A stretch of DNA of 64,000 nucleotides. It comes from Alligator mississippiensis. Taxonomy: Eukaryota > Chordata > Crocodylia > Alligatoridae. The notes below the pieces were generated by a model. That model made no database searches, was not told the origin of the DNA, and saw only the letters and a program-made list of their open reading frames with translations. A program made the translations under genes and the position numbers. The stretch's first letter is position 1. The number at the start of each line of letters is the position of its first letter. This document shows, piece by piece, positions 58,810 through 64,000 of this stretch. The stretch lies in contig NC_081824.1 of the NCBI RefSeq assembly GCF_030867095.1, positions 175,778,933 to 175,842,932 on the forward strand, in the 5' to 3' direction.

Positions 58810-59220
58810 GGATGCATCTACATGTGCGCTTTACTGTGGAGTAGAGCAATTAGCTCCTCAGTAAAGTGTCATGATCTACACTTGTGCTGATATTAGGGTG
58901 CAGTAAATTAATTCTGCCATGCAATGGTACTGTTGGGGACAGTATATCTTATGGCCGACTCATTAAGTGTGATTGAATGCATGTGTAGACCATGACAGTC
59001 TGGTTGCAAATTGTGCCTGGTCATCCTAGCCAGCTGGGACCTGACTCCCCTCTGCCAGCTCCTCTGCCACTTGACACCGCCATCTGGAGCCTGGGGCTGA
59101 TCCCCCTTGCCAGCCTGGGGTTGCTCCACCCTGGCTCAAAGTGCTGCTGTCTCAGCTGGCAAGGGCTGAAACTGCTCTGGAGTTTATTGCATTGCATTAA
59201 TTTCACATGTAGATGCACCC
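58810..59220. mobile_element. MITE with 3-bp TSD 'TTT' (Chompy-like), copy 5
   Basis: Left end GGATGCATCTACATGTGC; right end, inward, GGGTGCATCTACATGTG, nearly identical over 17 bases. TTT lies at 58807-58809 and 59221-59223. It is 411 bp. The GC-rich right half shares phrases with the copy at 62945 ('CTCTGGAGTTTATTGC', 'TGGGGCTG', 'CTCAAAGTGCTG'/'CTCAGTGTGCTG'). Confidence 0.75.
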
Positions 59221-59870
59221 TTTGCTTGTGAAAGCTGATCCCTTTAGGAGACTGATTCTGCACTCCCACCAGGAGTGAATCTAGCAAAGCCAGTATAAAA
59301 GTGGAGTAGAACCAGGCCCAGGACTCCCAGGGTAGGTCTGTGCCCTGGCAGCCAGGAGCTCAGTCACACCACTGAAGAAAAAAGCCACACCCAGCCACTC
59401 CCACTCCACATACATCAGCCTCAGAAGTGAGGTGATACCCCTGGGAGGCACCTTGGGCGGCTGGGGCAGCCCTCAAGGCAACTTCACCACCTCTTTTCCG
59501 GAGCTTATGTGAATACGAGTGGTTGATCAGGGCTAATTTCCTTAGCAGAGTAATTGGGCCATGTTGACTTACTCAGACTGGGGCAGATCTTCAGATGATA
59601 TTAGCTGCACCATCAGCTGAATCATTCAGATCTACAGCAATGGGGTGGGGGCAGGGAGGCTATAGACATGCTGCTAGCCACAGTTCTTACAGCAGTGTTC
59701 AACCTCAGATTTACAAGCCATCAACAATGATGCATGTATGAACCTCATGGCTAAATAGTAAATAGTGCCTGAGCATGGTTTTGTCCTGATTTATGGTGGG
59801 GTTTTTGAGTAGTGTATATAGAGGGGATTGCCTAGTAGCTCAAAATGAATTCTTACTCTTGCATATTGGG

Positions 59871-59970
59871 TGGGTATGTGTGTGGGGAGGAGGTATGTGG
59901 GTGTGTGTGAGGAGGAGGTATGTGGGTATGTGTGAGGAGGGGGCATGTGGGTGTGTGTGAGGAGGTGTGT
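59871..59970. repeat. 25-bp G/T-rich minisatellite
   Basis: Four units begin at 59871, 59896, 59921 and 59946, each of the form TGTGGGTrTGTGTGAGGAGGAGGTA with small changes. Strong G/T strand bias. Confidence 0.85.
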
Positions 59971-60019
59971 AGATGTGCAAGTGTGGGGAGCTGCTAATGT
60001 GCTAGGTCCTGAGAGCTGG

Positions 60020-60870
60020 CCAGGGGTAGTTGGCATGTGCAGCAGAGCTTAACCAGGTGGCGCAGTGTAGGTGCAGGTGCAGTCTGCCCCCTCCCTCCCC
60101 TGTCTGGCCAGCAGCTGCCCCTGCAGCACTCCACAGGGGGTTGAGCCCTGCCCACTCCCACCCAGGGCAACCTGTGCCACACTCTTGCCCACACCCACCA
60201 GACCGTCTTGCCCCGGCCTGTGCAGTTTCCCAATGTGGCTGCTCCCAGTGTGGCTCCAGCTGCCCGGGTCATGCTTAGCTCCCCTGGCCTCCAGTGGCTC
60301 TTCCTCTTCCTGCCCTTGCTGCACCACCCTAGGTGTGGGGGGAAGCTGCGGCCAAGCATGTGAGGCTCTAGCTCCCAGCTGCCTTCTACCCACTTGGCCA
60401 CCCACAGGTGTCTCCTCATCACTCTGGGCAGGTGGAGTGGGTGGAAGCCAGCTGGGAGCTGCAGCCCTGCACAATGGGGCAGGAGTTGCCCAGTTGCAGC
60501 TCCCCCCACATCCACAGTGGTGCAGCAGATACAGGAGGAGGATGAGGAGGAGCTGCTGAAGGCCAGGGGAGCCAAGCAGTACTAGGAGCAGCCCCGCCAG
60601 GAAGCTGTGTGCAGTGGCTGGGGCTAGGGCCAGTGCATGCAGGCACAGCGGGGGCTGCCCCAGGCAGGAGCAGGCAGGGCTCAGCCCCCTGTGGAGTGCT
60701 GCAGGGGCAGCCGCAGGCTAGATCCAGTCATTAGCAAGTTACTGCTCACAGCCTGGATCTAATCAGTTGGTGAGCTGGATCCAGCCCATGGGCTGCTTTT
60801 TTCCCCACCCCTGCCTTAGACATAATCTGCAGACCACAGGTTGAAAACCACTGGTATAAGGCAAATTGCA
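60020..60870. mobile_element. GC-rich hAT-type terminus cluster
   Basis: At 60791-60812 the sequence TGCTTTTTTCCCCACCCCTG is a hAT right end (CAGGGGTGGGG... inward), preceded by CTGGATCCAGCCCATGGGC, a usual subterminal phrase. About 50 bases further, GGTTGAAAACCACTG (about 60839-60853) is a second, different hAT right end. So one hAT may have inserted near the end of another. A possible left end of the inner one is CAGGGGTAGTTGGC near 60021, poorly matched, and I found no 8-bp duplication. The 141-193 codon ORFs are readings of the GC-rich body without transposase motifs. Confidence 0.5.
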
Positions 60871-61123
60871 GTCAGGCAGGGTATAATGCTGGTTTGATGA
60901 GCCACGAGCCATTGCCAGAAAAGTGTTTGTGAAGAGTGCTTCCAAACAGCAGCCTAACAATTGGTGGGTGAATGGGGCACAAACCCCAGGGGCAGCATAA
61001 AGGGATGGAGACGGTTCCAGAATGGAGCTAAGGGAAGCTTCACCCTCCTGTCCTTGCACCCTACACTGTCCCTGGAGCAGTTCCAGATCCTGCAGCAGGC
61101 AGGGCAGAGGAGCTGTGGCACAT

Positions 61124-61350
61124 GTCCAGTAGTTCTGTGCCCTGGAGGTCAGCAGCAGATGGTGCAGTGATTAGAGGTCCGCTGCTGCTGGGAAGATGTC
61201 ACCTTTTTTGTTGCTGAAAACCAGTGGGTTTTTAGGCCACTTGACACACATCAGTAGAAAACAAAGGCAGGTGACATCTTTCCCAGTAGCAGTGAAACTC
61301 CAGTCACTGCACCATCTGCTGCTGACCACCAGGGCACAGTACTACTGGCC
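61124..61350. repeat. Foldback with ~80-bp inverted arms
   Basis: The left arm (61124-61207) and the right arm (61269-61350) are inverted copies at roughly 85% identity by eye: TGTGCCCTGGAGGTCAGCAG, CAGATGGTGCAGTGA and GGGAAGATGTCACC on the left correspond to the complements of CTGCTGACCACCAGGGCACA, TCACTGCACCATCTG and GGTGACATCTTTCCC on the right, in reverse order. Weak similarity extends about 20 bases beyond each arm. The spacer is about 60 bp. Confidence 0.8.
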
Positions 61351-61424
61351 AGTTACCTCTCTGCTTCAGTGTGTTTGTCTCTGGGCTGTAAGGTAGCACT
61401 AATGCCCCACATGCTGTATGTACA

Positions 61425-61650
61425 CTGGAGGTACCTTACTCTAGTAGTTAACCCACAATATTGCAGGCCAGGAGACCTGGATTCCAAGTTCATTTGTGAC
61501 TCAACAGAATAATCATAGACAAGTCAGTGCAGTCCTCTGCCGTGCTTTCCCTGCCTGTGAAATGGTGATAGGTATACAAGCCTTGTCCAGCTATTATGAA
61601 GCTGACTTGGTATTTGAGATCTTCCAGTGGATGGTGCTATTGATGCTCTT
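61425..61650 (+). mobile_element. MIR SINE, sense
   Basis: ACTCTAGTAGTTAACCCAC, then CAGGCCAGGAGACCTGGATTC, then CCTGCCTGTGAAATGGTGATAG and GCTATTATGAAGCTGA: the MIR tRNA head, core and 3' part in order. Confidence 0.65.
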
Positions 61651-61654
61651 GTGT

Positions 61655-62940
61655 CCTGCAAAGACAGGGGAGTTAAAGAGGCACCCCCGTCCCCAATTTC
61701 AGCTTGCAGTTTCCTTCCAGAGATATGAAATGCCAGGTGTGTGGGATCCATGCTCCTCCGGCTGGTGCTACAGTCAGCCTGCTGAACTTGAGGAGATGCT
61801 GTCAGTGGCTACAGGCTAGATCTGCAATAAGCTGGACTGCCTCAAGCTGTGAGTGTGAGGTGAAAGGAGAACTGCTAGCCACCCCTCTGGTCCCCCTCAA
61901 GTTCTCCCCCTTTTGTGGAGCTGAAACCCTGCAGGGCTTCATGGAGGTCTTATAAAGAGTAGGAAGCATGGGATGCTAATGAATTGCCTTCTCTCCAGCT
62001 AGGAGCTAAGGGCATAGGTTCCTCCTCCTGTTGCTTAAGTTTATTGTCTAACCAGCTACTGACATTTGTGACCTGAACAGCCCTGCTAAATGCTGGCAAG
62101 CCTACCACCTGAGCTGGTGAAATATTCAGAATAGTGGGGTTCATGATCCCAGGTCAAAGCAGGAGCAATATGGCATCCTGTGGCCAGAAGTAGCCACTAC
62201 CTGATCCATCCCAGGACCACTCAAGGATGACCAAAGCAAAGGAACCTTTTGTGTAAATTATTTTTTATTTTGGTGTTCATCTCAGAAAAAACTGCAGGCT
62301 AACTCCTCTCACATCTTAAACGAATTCTCTTTCCACTGGGGGAGATCAAGCATGTGCAGCTCATCTGTTTGACGTACAGTGAAAGAGAAAAACAACGTCA
62401 TAGACTCACAGTGCCTATTAAAGCAATTCTCCCCGCACTCCCCCTACTCCTAATGCAATGCAAATTGGAGGCACTGGTTTATTTTTATAGCCCTAGCCCC
62501 ACCTCCCCTCAAGTTAGGCAGTGCATGAAATAGACCAGCTAATTTGGACCAAGAATTTCAATTGCCTGGAAAATGAAGGTGCTGAAAACCAAATAGCATC
62601 AGCAGGAGATTTACTCACAAATCACTGACTTGTCAGGTGCTAAACACCATCTCCTGGATGTGCTGCTGCTTTTCAGACTGTCCAAAACGAGCTGGAATTC
62701 TTTATTAATGCCAAACTCATTCTCAGGAAAGAAAAGTCAAAAGGACAAGGGGGAAAAAACCCCAGAACTCTCAGCTGAGTGGTGATGGGAAAATATTTTG
62801 TTACTGAGGTTGCATCATGGGATTTTATAGTTTGAACTTCAGTTGCTGTCTCTTCCATGGCAATTTAGGAGCTATGCTAAATGCTGGGTGGACCTTGCCA
62901 GGGAGGACTAAATAAAAAGTATGCCATTCAGTTTTGGCAT
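61655..62940. other. Non-coding stretch, nothing recognised
   Basis: No supportable exon or repeat. Confidence 0.35.
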
Positions 62941-62944
62941 CAGT

Positions 62945-63410
62945 GGGTGTGTCTACACGTACAATTAATCCAAAGTAATAAACTCCAGAGCATATCTGCC
63001 AGAGTTTATTGCTCCCGGCTGTACTGTTTGCATGTACACCCGGGACCACAGCACGTTGAGCTGGGTCTGAGCAGCCCTAGTTGGCAGATGGGGTCAGCCT
63101 GCCAATCTGGGGCTGCTCCCCCCAGCTCAGTGTGCTGCGGAGGAGCTGGCTGGGGCATAAGGGTGCTCCAGTGTGGGGCTAGCCAGCAGGCAGCCCCTGC
63201 ACTGAAGCACCCTTGTGCCCCAGCCAGCCAGGTCAGCATCTACACGTGTTACTGCAGAGCGGCAGAATTGTACTTGTATTTACAAGTACTAACCTGCTGC
63301 AGAATTAATTAGTTTACCCCTGCCTAATAGCATGGCACATGTAGATGCTCAGATGTTTACTGCGAGCTAATTAGGCAGCTCCACATTAAAGGTCTCTTAT
63401 AGACACGCCC
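62945..63410. mobile_element. MITE with 3-bp TSD 'AGT' (Chompy-like), copy 6
   Basis: Left end GGGTGTGTCTACACGTAC; right end, inward, GGGCGTGTCTATAAGAG. AGT lies at 62942-62944 and 63411-63413. It is 466 bp with an internal inverted pair (GGGGCTGCTCCCCCCAGCTC, AGCCAGCAGGCAGCC and CCCAGCCAGCC stretches) and phrases shared with copy 5. A second TIR-like phrase (ACATGTAGATGC, about 63337) suggests an internal duplication or nested end. Confidence 0.7.
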
Positions 63411-63413
63411 AGT

Positions 63414-64000
63414 GTTTTCCTAATCTGTAAACAGCATTTCTAGTTGCCTACCGAAAAACTAGTATTTGTGGTAAGGACAATGTCTGACACCCTGGCCATG
63501 ACCTAAGCTTGCTATCTTTCTTTCTGTGCGCATTAATACAACAAAGGAAACTGCATGGTACCATGTCTTAGTTGAGTTCCACCAGTCTTCAAACCCTCCC
63601 AGCATGGTTCCTGCTACATCCAGGCAGCTTTGTAGTATCCTGAAGTTGCCATCACAGATTCAGGCACCAAAAATGAGTGGTTCTAAGGCCAGTTCCTAGT
63701 GGAAAATGTTCAACAATAATCAAGTTCAGTTTTCATCCTAAATTACTTCTTGTCCAAACAGTCAAGGACTGACAAGATTATGGAGACCAGACCACCTGAC
63801 CTGTATAGGGATATCAGTACACTACCTGCAATGGGTTCCTAGTATAGACCCAGCCCCACTAGCAAAGCTGTAGCAAGCATGCAATCTTTCCCCTGAGTGT
63901 AACAAGCTAGAAGAGTAAAAGCCAGCATAGCTATATCAACACTACAGACTTGGACCAGCACAGCTCTGTCAATCAAGTATCACATGTCTTCACAACCCTG
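63414..64000. other. Non-coding stretch to window end
   Basis: Nothing recognised. Confidence 0.35.

Noticed and set aside
59871..59970. CRISPR-like array
   Set aside because: Units are directly adjacent without unique spacers; this is a minisatellite in vertebrate DNA.
59994..60575. 193-codon minus-strand frame as a hAT transposase
   Set aside because: No hAT dimerisation or catalytic motifs; composition reflects GC-rich CTG/CAG words.

Overview
This 64 kb window reads as vertebrate nuclear DNA, probably non-avian reptile and most likely crocodilian. It is mostly moderately AT-rich and CpG-poor, and no long reading frame is convincing. It holds old amniote repeats (MIR SINEs, an L2 tail), many short hAT-like DNA transposons and at least six related MITEs with 3-bp target duplications. 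The MITEs resemble the crocodilian 'Chompy' group, so the clade is an inference from repeat content. I see no bacterial or viral gene, rRNA, tRNA gene or CRISPR array. The listed open frames are mostly chance runs, and several begin with GTG rather than ATG.

Layout. 0-10 kb: mostly unique AT-rich sequence with a long-inverted-repeat element (~1.03-1.97 kb), an L2 tail (~3.8-4.2 kb) and a GC-rich, C/G-tract block (~8.4-9.0 kb). 10-18 kb: the first MITE, more AT-rich DNA, and the one place with real exon signals, a branch point, pyrimidine tract, AG, 20-codon frame with stop and downstream AATAAA at 17.0-17.8 kb. 18.8-23.2 kb: a transposon cluster with a CpG-rich hAT, three MITEs and a hAT inserted in the edge of one of them. 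26.4-27.1 kb: a 753-bp long-inverted-repeat element flanked by a 10-bp duplication. 27.9-28.2 kb: a degenerate CCAT-rich microsatellite. 30-38 kb: a motif-dense candidate enhancer, MIR, a block of inverted tRNA-like arms, a decayed non-LTR reverse-transcriptase tail and a hAT. 38-45 kb: GC-rich repeats, a hAT, a promoter-like CpG-enriched patch at 43.2-43.8 kb and a 175-bp palindromic hAT. 45-58 kb: mostly unique sequence with old repeats. 58-64 kb: MIRs, two larger MITEs, a minisatellite, hAT ends and a strong foldback.

The window is therefore probably intronic or intergenic, with perhaps the last coding exon of one plus-strand gene ending at 17101. No operon-like or multi-gene system is present. 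The best leads are transposon biology (target duplications, nesting, foldbacks), the candidate terminal exon and two candidate cis-regulatory patches. All family names were assigned by eye from termini and motifs, without database search.
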